Source: Belnapia mucosa (GTDB lineage Bacteria > Pseudomonadota > Alphaproteobacteria > Acetobacterales > Acetobacteraceae). Taken from it: DNA of 64,000 bases. The stretch is from positions 124,001 through 188,000 of the forward strand of contig NZ_JAEUXJ010000008.1 of NCBI RefSeq assembly GCF_016775475.1. Reading direction: 5' to 3'. Below the pieces are notes generated by a model. It had not been told where the DNA came from and did no database searches. It saw nothing but the letters and a program-made list of their open reading frames with translations. Made by a program: the position numbers and the translations under genes. Positions 52,754 through 61,865 of this stretch are shown piece by piece (positions within the stretch are counted from its first letter, which is position 1; each line of letters begins with the position of its first letter).

Positions 52754-53452
52754 GTGGCCCTCTCCGACACTGCCCTCCGCATCCTCATCGAGGCCGCCCA
52801 GCACCCGCTGCGGCTGCGTGCCGCCCGATAAGCTGCCGATCGCTGCCGCGCGGGCGGTGCTGAGCAGCCTGCTCAAGCAGGGCTATGTCGAGGAATGTGC
52901 GGCACCCGACGGCTTTACTGGCCCACGCTGGCAGCAGCAGGATGCCACCCAGCTCGCGGTGCGCATCATCGAGGCGGGCATGGCGGCCATCGACGCCGCG
53001 CCAAACGCTACAGCGACGCGGCCCGACACTGAGGCTGCCCTGCCGACAAGTCCAAGGAGCCTGATAGCGCACCGTTGGCAGCGCCTGCGGCTCCGGAGCC
53101 CCCGGGGTCGCCTGCCAACGCCAAGGCGCCCGCTATGCGCCCCAGCCTTCGCCACGCTGCCCAACGCGTCCTCGCCGTCTGGGACGACGAGGCCGGCGAG
53201 CACGCGGCGCTACCGGACGCCATCGCCGCTCTCCGCGTCATCTTGGTCAAGCCCACCGCGGCACCCCGCCCCACCGGCCCCCGGAAGCCACGCGAGAGCA
53301 CCAAACAGCAGCAGGTGCTTGCCCTGCTGCGTCGGCCCGAAGGCGCCACCGTCGCCCAGATCACGTCGGCCACCAGCTGGCAGGCCCATACCGTCCGCGG
53401 CTTTCTTGCTGGCTCCAGCTACACCGTCTACCGCATCGCTGAGGCAGGCTGA
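52754..53452 (+). pseudogene. Frameshifted DUF3489 gene
   Basis: Three frames carry one protein in order: VALSDTALRILIEAAQHPLRL (52754 to about 52815), then LPIAAARAVLSSLLKQGYVE to about 53065, then a third frame ending in the DUF3489 motif (STKQQQVLALLRRPEGATVA, then SWQAHTVRGFLAG) and a stop at 53452. DUF3489 proteins are small helix-turn-helix-like factors that travel with serine recombinases. Two frameshifts and a shortened C-terminus mark it as broken. Its stop overlaps the next recombinase start as ATGA. Confidence 0.75.
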
Positions 53453-53891
53453 TGCGGCCGGCGCTGCCCCACGGCACCGCCCGGCTAACGGTCGGGTATC
53501 TGCGGGTCTCAACCGCCGAGCAGGGCCAAAGCGGCCTTGGGCTGGAGGCGCAGCAGGCCTGCGTCAGGGCCTTTGTCGAGGCACAGGGCTGGTCGCTGGT
53601 GGCCGAGTACCAGGACGTGGCCAGCGGCAAGGACGACCGCCGGCCCGGCTTCCAGGCGGCGCTCGCCCGCTACCGCCCGCCCAAGGGACCCAGCGCTGCA
53701 GCGGCGGCCCGGGCGCGGCGCGTGGGGGCGGATCGGGCGGCGCACCGGCTGGCGCTAGAGGTGGAGCGGCTGCAAGCGGAGGTATGGTAGTGCGGGCGGC
53801 GATCGCCAGAGCGTTGACCGAGCGGGGCGTGCCCACGCCGCAGAGCTCGGCTGCATGGACCCACACAACGGTGGCGCGGGCGACCTACTAA
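53452..53891 (+). pseudogene. Gutted serine recombinase/resolvase (relic A)
   Basis: The N-terminus VGYLRVSTAEQGQSGLGLEAQ with the catalytic Ser (RVSTAEQ) is a resolvase catalytic domain, intact to about residue 75 (ASGKDDRRPGFQAALARYR). The central part is missing; the frame runs straight into a C-terminal piece (ADRAAHRLALEVERL) and, after a frameshift near 53785, VVRAAIARALTERGVPTPQS. It cannot be functional. The C-terminal piece (53690-53880) is repeated in decayed form at 55060-55255 on the other side of the catalase gene. Confidence 0.8.
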
Positions 53892-53939
53892 CTTCCTGTC
53901 GCCCGCCGAGTTGACGAAATGCTACTGTATGGCTTGTCG

Positions 53940-54935
53940 CTACTGAGGCCGTGTCCGCTTCACCAGTGAAAGCGCATAAGGCGCCGGTCGAGCACGGAGC
54001 GTTGGATCGTCGCTGAACTCGGCCCCGGGTGGATTGGCGAGCGCCAGGAAGCTGATCCGATCGCAGGCGCCGCCCGGCCCGGGAGCGACCTCGGTGACGG
54101 TCAACCGGCCTACGGTCACGCGCTGTCGGTCGTCGGGCCATGCGGTGGTCGGGTCATTCAGGTCGTCGCCCGCCTGCGGGAAGATCAGCACCATGTCGAA
54201 GGCGACAGGCGCCTGGGCCACCCGGCCTCGCAGTTCTTCGGCGAGGAAATCGGCGGGCAGGCTGCGCATTTGCTCCTCGCTGAGGCGCTGCGTTCCGGCC
54301 ACGGGCTCGAATACCCAACGTGCCGGGCGGACCTCACCATCAGCGCCGCGGAAGCGGAAGGTGTTGACGCCCCAATAGGGCGTCGTGGCCCAGCTCGCCG
54401 GCGGAGCATTGGCGGCGAGCCACCTCCCCTGAAGCGTGGTCTTCGGATTTGCCGCAACGAAAGCGTCGATCGCAGCCTGGTTCGGCCGCCCAGTTGCCGG
54501 GTCGGGCCTGCGCGCGCGAAGCCCTTCGACCAAAGCCTCAGGCGTCGGCGCGCCGAAGATGGGGACAGAGATGTTGGCCATATCCCAGGGCGTCCCATTG
54601 GGTACCTGGAACCGGATCGACAGGCTGCGGGTGGTGCGGCTGGTATCGGCGGCGGTAGGACCACCGCCAACTCCAAAGCGGATGACCGTAGGAATGCGTT
54701 GCCCACTGAAGGTCGGCGAGACCGACAGCCGTGCCCCCTCGGCCGTGCCCTCGAAGGACCCGGCGGCACAGGCACCCTTTGGGTGGCTTGGACGATAGGT
54801 CCGGATCGGGCCCTGGACGCCCTCAAAGGCTTCGATCACCTGCGCCGGGGTCGGCGTCTGGGCACCGGCCGGAACGGCTACCCCAAGGCTGAGCAGGACG
54901 GCAGCGATCGACGCGGCACGAAGGGATGCGGTCAT
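53940..54935 (-). CDS. Catalase-related heme peroxidase (SrpA type), exported
   Basis: A 331-residue short catalase-fold protein with a signal peptide (SLGVAVPAGAQ). The distal heme His51 is in RPSHPKGACAAGSFEGT, and the proximal Tyr320 near the C-terminus in RARPAPYALSLVKR. It likely breaks down peroxides in the periplasm using a co-substrate. It lies antisense between two decayed recombinase C-termini, which suggests arrival on or capture by a mobile element. Confidence 0.88.
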   Translation of the reverse strand: MTASLRAASIAAVLLSLGVAVPAGAQTPTPAQVIEAFEGVQGPIRTYRPSHPKGACAAGSFEGTAEGARLSVSPTFSGQRIPTVIRFGVGGGPTAADTSRTTRSLSIRFQVPNGTPWDMANISVPIFGAPTPEALVEGLRARRPDPATGRPNQAAIDAFVAANPKTTLQGRWLAANAPPASWATTPYWGVNTFRFRGADGEVRPARWVFEPVAGTQRLSEEQMRSLPADFLAEELRGRVAQAPVAFDMVLIFPQAGDDLNDPTTAWPDDRQRVTVGRLTVTEVAPGPGGACDRISFLALANPPGAEFSDDPTLRARPAPYALSLVKRTRPQ

Positions 54936-55059
54936 GGGCTCTCTTCCTTGGCGGTTCGCTGCCGTATGATGTGGGCGCTGCGGTTATTCCCGCAACGTCG
55001 CACCGGCTGCCAATGCTCTCGGAGCGACCCAGGGCGGCGACAGGGGCTACCGGCCGCCT

Positions 55060-55255
55060 AGGGCTTCAGCGCCGCGGCAGCGGCCTGACGTGCCGCGTGG
55101 GCGCGAGCGGGCAGCGCACCGGCTGGCGCTGAAGGTGTAGCGGCTGCGGGCGGATGGTATTGTAGGGCGGGCGGCGATCGCCAAAGCATTGACCGAGCGG
55201 AGCGCGCCAACGCTGTCCGGAATGGGGCTTGGACGCATCCTTCCGTTGCCCGGGT
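55060..55255 (+). pseudogene. Decayed recombinase C-terminus (relic B)
   Basis: The plus strand carries AAHRLALKV, a stop, then GRAAIAKALTERSAPTLSG, matching relic A. GCGCACCGGCTGGCGCT is identical at 53740-53756 and 55114-55130, as is GCGGGCGGCGATCGCCA further on. Stops and frameshifts make it non-coding. It is in the same orientation as relic A, so the two form an imperfect direct repeat around the catalase gene. Confidence 0.75.
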
Positions 55256-55359
55256 CTTGGTGCGCGCTGGCTGAGAATCCGCGGTAAGGACCGGAGCGAC
55301 GCCCAGGCGCAGGCGCCATACCCGGTGCCGTTCATGCGCGAACGAGGAAAGGATCCCCC

Positions 55360-55809
55360 CTGACGTCACGCTATGGCCTTGAGATCCGCGCCGCCACCGT
55401 CGCTGATGCCCCTGGCTTGGCGACCCTACTCGCCGAGGCCGGACAGATTGCCGATGGGCGTGAACTGGCGGAGCGGTTAATGGCGCTGCGCACGGCAGCA
55501 GGAGCGGTTCTGATAGCCGTGCGATGGGGTCCGCCCAGCGGCCTCCTGGTGATGCACTGGTATTTCACGCTCCACGCGGCTCGCCCCACGGCGCAGATCA
55601 CCACGTTGCTGGTGGGCGTCGAGGAGCGTCGTCTCGGTATCGGCCGGCTATTGGTTAAGGCCGCCGCACAGGCGGCGAGAACGGCTGGCTGTGGCAGTCT
55701 CGAGCTCACGGCCGCGTCGGATGCAATGGACTTGCAGGAGTTCTGTCGAGCTACAGGCTTTGTCGGAGCTGGGCCGCGCTTCGCCCGGTCCCTCCGTAAA
55801 GGAGCGTAG
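55360..55809 (+). CDS. GNAT-family N-acetyltransferase with probable CTG start
   Basis: About 149 residues. After TSRYGLEIRAATVADAPGLA, the acetyl-CoA loop VGVEERRLGIGRLLVKAAAQ is intact and the C-terminal part reads LQEFCRATGFVGAG, a typical GNAT. The first ATG/GTG/TTG is TTG at 55417, inside the fold. A CTG at 55360, nine bases after AGGAAAGGA, restores the whole domain, so it is the likely start. The substrate is unknown. Confidence 0.7.
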   Translation: MTSRYGLEIRAATVADAPGLATLLAEAGQIADGRELAERLMALRTAAGAVLIAVRWGPPSGLLVMHWYFTLHAARPTAQITTLLVGVEERRLGIGRLLVKAAAQAARTAGCGSLELTAASDAMDLQEFCRATGFVGAGPRFARSLRKGA

Positions 55810-55994
55810 CATTAGCAGAACCACGGTCTGGCGTTATCGCTACGTCCTGAAGCATTCAGCCAGACTGGAAACATCTCGAACCGTTCGGTGAACCGCGCTC
55901 TTCCTGGGCTGCGTCCGTGACCTGTTGCCCTGCATTGCGGCCATAGACCTTCTGCATCAGCTACACCGTAACGGATAGAAGCACCGCCATATGG

Positions 55995-56411
55995 TCAGAT
56001 CCGGTGCACGTACCTGTTACTGCTCATAAGGCGTCCGATCAGAAAGCCGGCACCGACTGCTACGCCGACCGAGGTCAATGGATGCTGACGAATGGCATCG
56101 AGGTATCTGTCGAACTTCTCGCCGTAGCGATCGGCGGCGTTTGCAGCTGCATCCAGCCTGGGTGTGGCTGGCTCCCGTGAGAGGCGCTCTACTTCCGCGC
56201 GGAGCTGCTCGACTTCAGACTGGGGGTCGTCCGTGGCTTGCTGGGCCGCGTCTTTGAGGTTCCCGGCGGTGTTCTCAACAGTCCCAACGACCTCGTCAGA
56301 CTGACCCTTTATCCAGAGCTTTCTGTCGCCAGTCAGCCGACCTGCTGCCGCCTCGGCCGTGCCCTTCGCTTGCTGCGCAGTTCCTGCGATGCGATCCGAA
56401 TCCACGATCAT
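55995..56411 (-). CDS. CsbD-like/DUF883 stress protein
   Basis: A 138-residue fusion. The N-terminal CsbD-like segment (DRIAGTAQQAKGTAEAAAGR, then DRKLWIKGQSDEVVGT) is followed by a DUF883 segment with an Ala/Glu helix and a C-terminal membrane anchor (SVGVAVGAGFLIGRLMSSN). DUF883 (ElaB/YqjD) proteins bind ribosomes at the membrane in stationary phase; CsbD is a stress marker. The start at 56411 follows GGAGGAG closely. The fusion of the two is common in alphaproteobacteria. Confidence 0.8.
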   Translation of the reverse strand: MIVDSDRIAGTAQQAKGTAEAAAGRLTGDRKLWIKGQSDEVVGTVENTAGNLKDAAQQATDDPQSEVEQLRAEVERLSREPATPRLDAAANAADRYGEKFDRYLDAIRQHPLTSVGVAVGAGFLIGRLMSSNRYVHRI

Positions 56412-56613
56412 CTCCTCCGATTTTTGCGAGATGCCAAACAACAATACGGGACTGTCCGGCATGCCAACGTCGGCGTGTGGTCGTGGTTCGCCATTTGAAG
56501 AGGCGGCTCGGCGGGCCGTGCCGAGGGCTACCCAATCCGGGCTTTCCTCGCTAACGCTGTTGCCACCCTTTCCAACGCCGTGCCCAGATTACCGACTGCT
56601 GGCTGACCGGGAC

Positions 56614-56655
56614 CTGTTCACCACCGACCAACGGTCGTTGGTCGGTGGTGAACAG
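56614..56655. repeat. 42-bp perfect palindrome near the IS481 relic
   Basis: Two perfectly complementary 20-bp arms, beginning CTGTTCACCACC and ending GGTGGTGAACAG, meet around a central GT; as a hairpin this gives 19 bp and a GGTC tetraloop. It lies 39 bp beyond the truncated end of the transposase relic. It lacks a T-run. It could be an element end, a target, or a strong terminator. Confidence 0.85.
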
Positions 56656-56694
56656 CTGCGGCTCAGCCTGTAGGGCCGCCGAACTCCATCAGCA

Positions 56695-57444
56695 TTAGGC
56701 CTGGCTGCCGGCGTAGGAGTGGATCGCCTCCTGCAGCTCTTTATCCGGCATCAGCCCCCTCCCCTGGGCGCGGAAGAGTTCGCCACGATCCATGGCCTCG
56801 CGGATGAGTGGTGCGGCTGACGCGATGTTGCCGGGGGTGATGAAGTGGATCCTGTTGTCGGTGAGCACGGTGTGCACTCGGTAGGGCACGGCTTGCAGGA
56901 GAGCTCGGAGAAAGTCGCCCGCGACCCGCGTAGTGGCACGCTCGTGCAGCTGGGTGAAGACGAACTTCGAGGTGCGGTCGATGGCGACGAAGAGATAGGG
57001 CTTGCCCTGCTCGATCCTGACCTCGGCGATGTCGATGTGGAAGAAGCCGATCGGGCAGGCCTTGAAGCGCTTGCGGGCTGGCTTGTCGCCATCGGCTTCC
57101 GGCAGCCGGGAGATGCCGTGGCGCTGGAGGCAGCGGTGCAGCCCTGAGCGGGTGAGATGCGGAATGGTAGGCTGGAGGGCGTAGAGGCAGTCGTCGAGCG
57201 GCAACAACGTATGCCGCCGGAAAGCGACAACCATCGCCTCCTCCTCCGCGGAGAGGGTGGTAGAGCGGGGTGCGGCCGGGCCAGTGCGCTGGTCGGCCAC
57301 ATCGGAGCGGGCGCGCCACTTGGCCACCGTCTTCGGGTTGACCCCATGGCGCCGGGCCAGGGCTCTCAGGCTCTCTTGACTATGTTGGATCGCCCGACGG
57401 ACTGCCTCAGTCGTGCGGGCGCAACCGTGAAGAACCTGGCCCAT
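56695..57444 (-). pseudogene. Truncated IS481-family transposase
   Basis: 249 residues against about 320 in intact relatives. The helix-turn-helix (SLRALARRHGVNPKTVAKWR) and the first two catalytic Asp (Asp138 in FHIDIAEV, Asp196 in VLTDN) are present. The normal DNG is DNR. After APLIREAMDRGELFRA the sequence changes to an unrelated tail ending AIHSYAGSQA, so the third catalytic residue and the C-terminal domain are lost. It is inactive. I could not identify terminal inverted repeats. Confidence 0.8.
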
Positions 57445-57529
57445 AGCGCGTCCTTCCATGCCTGGGAAAAGACTGCACCATCAAACCCTGGGATCAAACA
57501 TCTAGGCTCGAGTTCCCGAGCAAGCGAGT

Positions 57530-58114
57530 TCATGGCCTCACCCGACCGACGACGACGAGGTCGCCGCTGCCACGCCTGAGCACCACGCCCTCTCCGGAGG
57601 ACGGCACGGCACCCGTGAGCGCGGTGATGTTCACCTGGTGGGTTGCGACGACCAGCGCACCCGGCCCCCCCCAATCCAGCAGGATGCGCCTGGCCCGCGC
57701 CGTGTACGCTGGCCCCTCCCCTCGATCGGCGAAGAAGGAATCGAACGCCGGCTCGGCCCGGGCGAGACCGGGGAAGGCCACGTCAGCCGTCTCCATGGCC
57801 CGGCACCACCGCGAGGTCAGGACTATGCCGACGGCGACGCCTTGGGCGCGGAAAGCCTCGCCGATGCGCCTCGCCTGGGCGCGGCCGGCTTCGTCGAGGT
57901 TGCGCTGCGTGGCGCAGTCGCCGAGCCGCATGCCCGCGGGGTCGCCGGTGCCGGGCGCGTTGGCGTGGCGGAACAACGCAATCGCACCGTCCCGCAGCGC
58001 CTCCCAGGCCGCGGCTTCGGCGACGGCCGGCGTCCCGGCGAGCAGCACGAGGGGCAGAGCCTTGCATGAGGTCGTCAGGACGCGGCGGCGGGACGGGTCT
58101 GCCATGGCCCGCAT
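57530..58114 (-). CDS. Exported histidine phosphatase family protein
   Basis: About 194 residues. A twin-arginine signal (DPSRRRVLTTSCKALPLVLLAG) precedes a histidine-phosphatase fold: IALFRHANAPG holds nucleophile His50 (RHA instead of RHG), with SRWCRAMETA and the second catalytic His in VVATHQVN. It removes phosphate from an unknown small molecule in the periplasm. The start is uncertain (58114, 58105 or 58150); none has a strong ribosome-binding site. Confidence 0.8.
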   Translation of the reverse strand: MRAMADPSRRRVLTTSCKALPLVLLAGTPAVAEAAAWEALRDGAIALFRHANAPGTGDPAGMRLGDCATQRNLDEAGRAQARRIGEAFRAQGVAVGIVLTSRWCRAMETADVAFPGLARAEPAFDSFFADRGEGPAYTARARRILLDWGGPGALVVATHQVNITALTGAVPSSGEGVVLRRGSGDLVVVGRVRP

Positions 58115-58304
58115 CTGGGGTGAATTGAGCGATTTGGAAGCCCGATCCATCAGCGGCCCGGCGCCGACACAACCGCGCCGGGCAAGCCCACGAACCCGGG
58201 CGTAGGCTGCGGGCCGACGGGCATCAAGCGCCGCGCTCGGCCGTCCAGCTTGCGCCCGCCCTACCGGCTGCCACATTCTCCGCATCGAGCCTGGGAGAAC
58301 CGGC

Positions 58305-59306
58305 ATGAAGCGTCGTGATCTTTTCGCCCTCGGGGCCGCAGCCCTGATGGCCCCCGTCGGGTCCAGCCGGGCCACGGCCGCGCCGCCGGGCTACCGCGTG
58401 ACCTGGTTCCCCGCCAAGGCGCCCGGCGTCACCGGCCGCGTCGGCTCGCGCGACGTGACCGCCGCTGGCGACGGCACGGTCTGGTTCTGCGGCCAGCGCA
58501 ACGGCACCCTGAACCGCCTTGACCCCCGCGACGGCTCCATCCGCGTGGTCGATCTTGGCCAGGGCGCGGCGCCGCACGGCGTGGTCCGCGGGCCCGACGG
58601 CGCGGCCTGGGTCACCGAGGGCGGGCAGAACGCGATCGCCCGCGTGGAGCCGGGCGATCACCGTGTGCGGATCTGGAGGCTGCCCGAGCGCTTCGCGAAC
58701 GCGAACCTGAATACCGGCGTGTTCGACGACAGCGGCACCTACTGGTTCACCGGGCAGAACGGCATTTACGGGCGCTTCGTGCCGGCGACGGAGCGCATGG
58801 ACGTGTGGGAAGCGCCGCGCGGCCGCGGCGCCTACGGCATCACCAAGACGCCGCAGGGGACGGTCTGGTACGTCTCGCTCGCCGGCAACCACCTCGCGCA
58901 AATCGAAGACCTTGAGGCCGGCCGCGTCCGGATCGTCGAGCCACCGACGCCGAACCAGGGCGCGCGGCGCGTGTGGAGCGACAGCGCCGGGCGGCTGTGG
59001 ATTAGCGAGTGGAACAGCGGGAACGTCTCGGTGCACGACCCACGCGACGCGTCTTGGCGGGTGTGGCGGCTGCCGGGCGAGCGGCCGCGTGCCTACTCGG
59101 TTTGGGTCGACCCCTCGGACAAAGTCTGGCTTACGGACTTCTCGGCCAATGCGATCGTGCGCTTCGACCCGGCGACGGAGAGCTTCCTGGGCTTCCCGTC
59201 CGACATGCCGAACGCGAACGTGCGCCAGATGGACGGCATGGCGGGCGCGGCCTGGGGTGGAGAGAGCGGCACGGACCGGATCGTCAGGATCGAATACGGC
59301 CTGTGA
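58305..59306 (+). CDS. Vgb-like (virginiamycin B lyase family) beta-propeller protein
   Basis: A 333-residue exported propeller. The signal KRRDLFALGAAALMAPVGSS is twin-arginine type. About six blades carry repeats of the GTVWFCGQRNGTLNRLDP / DGAAWVTEGGQNAIARVEP kind. Relatives include streptogramin lyase, but most family members of this type have no known antibiotic role. It overlaps a c-type cytochrome gene by 4 bp, which argues for a periplasmic redox or dehydrogenase function. Confidence 0.82.
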   Translation: MKRRDLFALGAAALMAPVGSSRATAAPPGYRVTWFPAKAPGVTGRVGSRDVTAAGDGTVWFCGQRNGTLNRLDPRDGSIRVVDLGQGAAPHGVVRGPDGAAWVTEGGQNAIARVEPGDHRVRIWRLPERFANANLNTGVFDDSGTYWFTGQNGIYGRFVPATERMDVWEAPRGRGAYGITKTPQGTVWYVSLAGNHLAQIEDLEAGRVRIVEPPTPNQGARRVWSDSAGRLWISEWNSGNVSVHDPRDASWRVWRLPGERPRAYSVWVDPSDKVWLTDFSANAIVRFDPATESFLGFPSDMPNANVRQMDGMAGAAWGGESGTDRIVRIEYGL

Positions 59307-59665
59307 GGCCGTTCCTACTGACGGCGGCGGCGCTGCTGGCATCGTCAGCCTTGGCGCAGGACGGGCGCGCGCTGTTCGAGCAGCATTGCGCGTCGTGCCA
59401 TGCGGTCGCTGCAGACGCCCCGCCTACGGCCGGGCCAAACCTCCGCGGCGTGGTGGGCCGGCCTGTCGGCGCTGACCCGAGGTTCGACTACTCCCCGGTG
59501 CTCGAACAGGCCAGACGCGGCGGCGAGAGCTGGGACGTGGGGCGGTTGGTTCGGTTCCTGGAGGATCCCGAGGAGATGTACCCGGGCCTCTGGATGGGCA
59601 ACAATGGCCTGCGTGCGGCGGCCGAGCGGATCGCGGTGGCACGGTTCCTCGAGGGCCAGCGTTAG
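59303..59665 (+). CDS. Periplasmic cytochrome c coupled to the propeller protein
   Basis: A 120-residue class I cytochrome c starting at GTG (GTGA overlap with the propeller stop). A signal peptide (LLTAAALLASSALAQ) is followed by CASCH at residues 29-33, GPNLRGVVGRPVG and the Met loop around EEMYPGLWMGNNG. It would take electrons from a periplasmic partner, most simply the propeller protein. The overlap means the two are translated together. Confidence 0.88.
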   Translation: MRPFLLTAAALLASSALAQDGRALFEQHCASCHAVAADAPPTAGPNLRGVVGRPVGADPRFDYSPVLEQARRGGESWDVGRLVRFLEDPEEMYPGLWMGNNGLRAAAERIAVARFLEGQR

Positions 59666-59772
59666 GCTAGCCAGCCCCGGCGCGAAGCACGGCACCGGGC
59701 GAGCGCCCCGAAGGTGACGAGCGCGACGACGGAGGCGGCGCCTGAGATCCGATCGAACAGCGTCGCCACAGC

Positions 59773-60315
59773 ATGCCGGCCACCGCAGTGGTGAAACTGT
59801 GCGGCATCACCCGGGCCTTTCCGGCGGAGCAGGCACGGATCGTGCGGGCGCTGGTGGAGCGGGTAATGGTCGGGCCGACCGGCGCCGATATCCGGCTCGG
59901 GGTGGAGGGGTTGGCCGGCTTGGTCCGAGACCTCACGGCTATCGCGCCCGGGTCCTGAGGGCGGTAGCGTGACGGTGGCGACCGGTATCACAGTCCGGGG
60001 GCCGCTGAAGATCCGGCACCGGCCGGGCCGCAGGGCAGTGGTGCCGCCAGCATAGGAGGGTGCGCCAGCTATAGCGACGCGCGCGGACCCGGCGCTGGTG
60101 AAGGCGCTAGTTCCGGCGTTCCAGTACCAACGGTTGCTGGACGTGGGGCGGTATGCCTCGATCAGCGAGATGGCGGCGGCAGAACGGATCGAGCGGGGCT
60201 ACCTGGGCAGCCTGCTGCAGTTGACGCTGCTGGCACCCGACTTGGTCGAGTTGATCCTGGATGGTGGGACGGCAGATCGCGTCGCGCTGCCGGCGCTGCT
60301 GGAACCGTCCTCTGG
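59773..60315 (+). pseudogene. Serine recombinase C-terminal relic (relic C)
   Basis: Pieces of one C-terminal domain appear in order on the plus strand: RIVRALVERVMVGPTGADIR and VEGLAGLVRDL (59840-59940), then GPLKIRHRPGRRAVV, then after a frame change ADPALVKALV, QYQRLLDVGRYASISEMAAA, and LLQLTLLAPDLVELILDGG. This is the tail of large serine recombinases. Stops and frameshifts between pieces, and absence of the catalytic part, mark it as dead. Confidence 0.78.
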
Positions 60316-60417
60316 CCTGGGCACGTCAGCGGGAACGTCTGATGTCCGACAAACCGATCCAGCGCGCCAAACTCGAGGTCACCCGCCAAGCCCAAGATTG
60401 CGATGGAGCGTCCAGTC

Positions 60418-61326
60418 CTACCGCTTCGGAAGCCAGCGCTTGGCAATGCGGCAGGCGACCGTGAAGGCGGGGTTGAAGACATTGCCGACATCGTAGCGGA
60501 CGACCTGTCCCATCAGGTGGCTAGCGGCGCGGGCATCCAAGCCGAAATCCTCGTCGAGCCAGCGCGACATCTCTGTCGTGGCGTGCTGCAGCGCCTGGTC
60601 TAGCGGCCTGGCATTGCCGACAGTGAAGATATCCTCGGCCGTCTCACCGCGCGGCCAGGCGATCGTCCGCTTCAGGACGCGGAAAGTCACCTCCATCTCG
60701 AACGATGTCTCGATACCGGTGCCGGTGATCTCTCCGTCACCTTGGCAGGCATGCCCGTCGCCGAGATAAAAGAGCGCGCCCGGCACCGATACGGGGAACC
60801 AAGCCGTCGTGCCGGGCGCGAACAGGCGGTAGTCCATGTTGCCGCCGTTCTGTGCGCTGGTCGCGGTGGACAGCGCCTGCCCGCCCGCTGGCGCGACACC
60901 GAAGCAGCCGATCATGGGCTGGATCGGCGGCGCGAAATCCTCCAGCCCCTTCACTTTGTCCTGCAACCGCACCGTCCCGGCCTTGCGGTCGATATCCCAG
61001 ACGACGCGCTGCGGCGGCGGCCGGTCGAGGATCGCCGCCGGGTCCAGCACGGTCAGGGCGAGCGGCGAGTAAGTCCAGCCGGTCGCTCTGCTCGGCGTCA
61101 GCCGATCGATCCGCACGGCGAGCGTGTCCCCGGGCTCGGCACCCTCGATGAAGAACGGACCGGTCATCGGGTTCGGCCGGCTGGCGACGACCGCTTCCCG
61201 AGCATCGAGGCCGGACGCATCAATCGTGTCGGTTACTACTGTGTCGCCATCCGCAACATGCAGGCAGGGTTCGGCAACGCCGATTGCGTTGAAGTATCGT
61301 GTGGGATGGAAGCGGTGCGTTGCCAT
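60418..61326 (-). CDS. Acetamidase/formamidase family protein
   Basis: A 302-residue AmdA/FmdA enzyme. Family segments: VASRPNPMTGPFFIEGAEPGDTLAV, QPMIGCFGVAP, NGGNMDYRLFAPG and FYLGDGHACQGDGEITGTGIE. It hydrolyses short amides (formamide, acetamide) to the acid and ammonia, probably with a metal. The start at 61326 is chosen for AGGGGAG five bases upstream; an ATG at 61344 is in frame. It is antisense to, and lies between, two decayed recombinase C-termini. Confidence 0.9.
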   Translation of the reverse strand: MATHRFHPTRYFNAIGVAEPCLHVADGDTVVTDTIDASGLDAREAVVASRPNPMTGPFFIEGAEPGDTLAVRIDRLTPSRATGWTYSPLALTVLDPAAILDRPPPQRVVWDIDRKAGTVRLQDKVKGLEDFAPPIQPMIGCFGVAPAGGQALSTATSAQNGGNMDYRLFAPGTTAWFPVSVPGALFYLGDGHACQGDGEITGTGIETSFEMEVTFRVLKRTIAWPRGETAEDIFTVGNARPLDQALQHATTEMSRWLDEDFGLDARAASHLMGQVVRYDVGNVFNPAFTVACRIAKRWLPKR

Positions 61327-61439
61327 GGGGCTCCCCTGGGACATCTCGCTGGCATGGGTCGACCAGTCCGCGTCAAGGCTGATCCAGGCACGCTAGGAAT
61401 GGGCCCGCGCCGCGGTCAAGACGCGGCGCGTGTCAGGGC

Positions 61440-61865
61440 TCTGGCACCGACCTCCGTCTCCGCCTGCAGGGGCTGGCCGGCCTCGTCCGAGACCTTACCC
61501 CCAGCGCCCCGGTGCGGAGCGTGCGCCGGCATGAGTGCGGCAGCCAGCATCACGGTGCGAGTGCTGCTGGCCATTCGGCACCGGCCGGGGCGGAACACGG
61601 TGGTGACGCCGGGCCGCGTCGGCGGCGAGGCGGTCTTGCTGACGCGAGCCGACCCGGCGCTGAAGGCGCTCGCGCGCGTTCCGATATCAGAAGCTGTTGG
61701 ACGAAGGATGCTACGCCCGATCAGCGAAATGGCTGCGGCGGAGAAGATTGAGCAGGTGTGCCTCGGCATGCTGCTGCGACTGACGCTGCTGGCGCAGCTA
61801 TTGGGGGCCGTCCTGGATGGGCGAGCGCCAAAAATCACCACGTTGCCGGCCCCGTTGAACATCTT
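61440..61865 (+). pseudogene. Serine recombinase C-terminal relic (relic D)
   Basis: A second, more decayed copy of relic C: GLAGLVRDLTP, then IRHRPGRNTVVTPG, ADPALKALA, RPISEMAAAEKIEQVCLGML and LRLTLLAQLLGAVLDGR, with frame changes and a lost segment. The DNA word CGGCACCGGCCGGG is shared with relic C. It has the same orientation as relic C, so the acetamidase gene is bracketed by an imperfect direct repeat. Confidence 0.75.
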
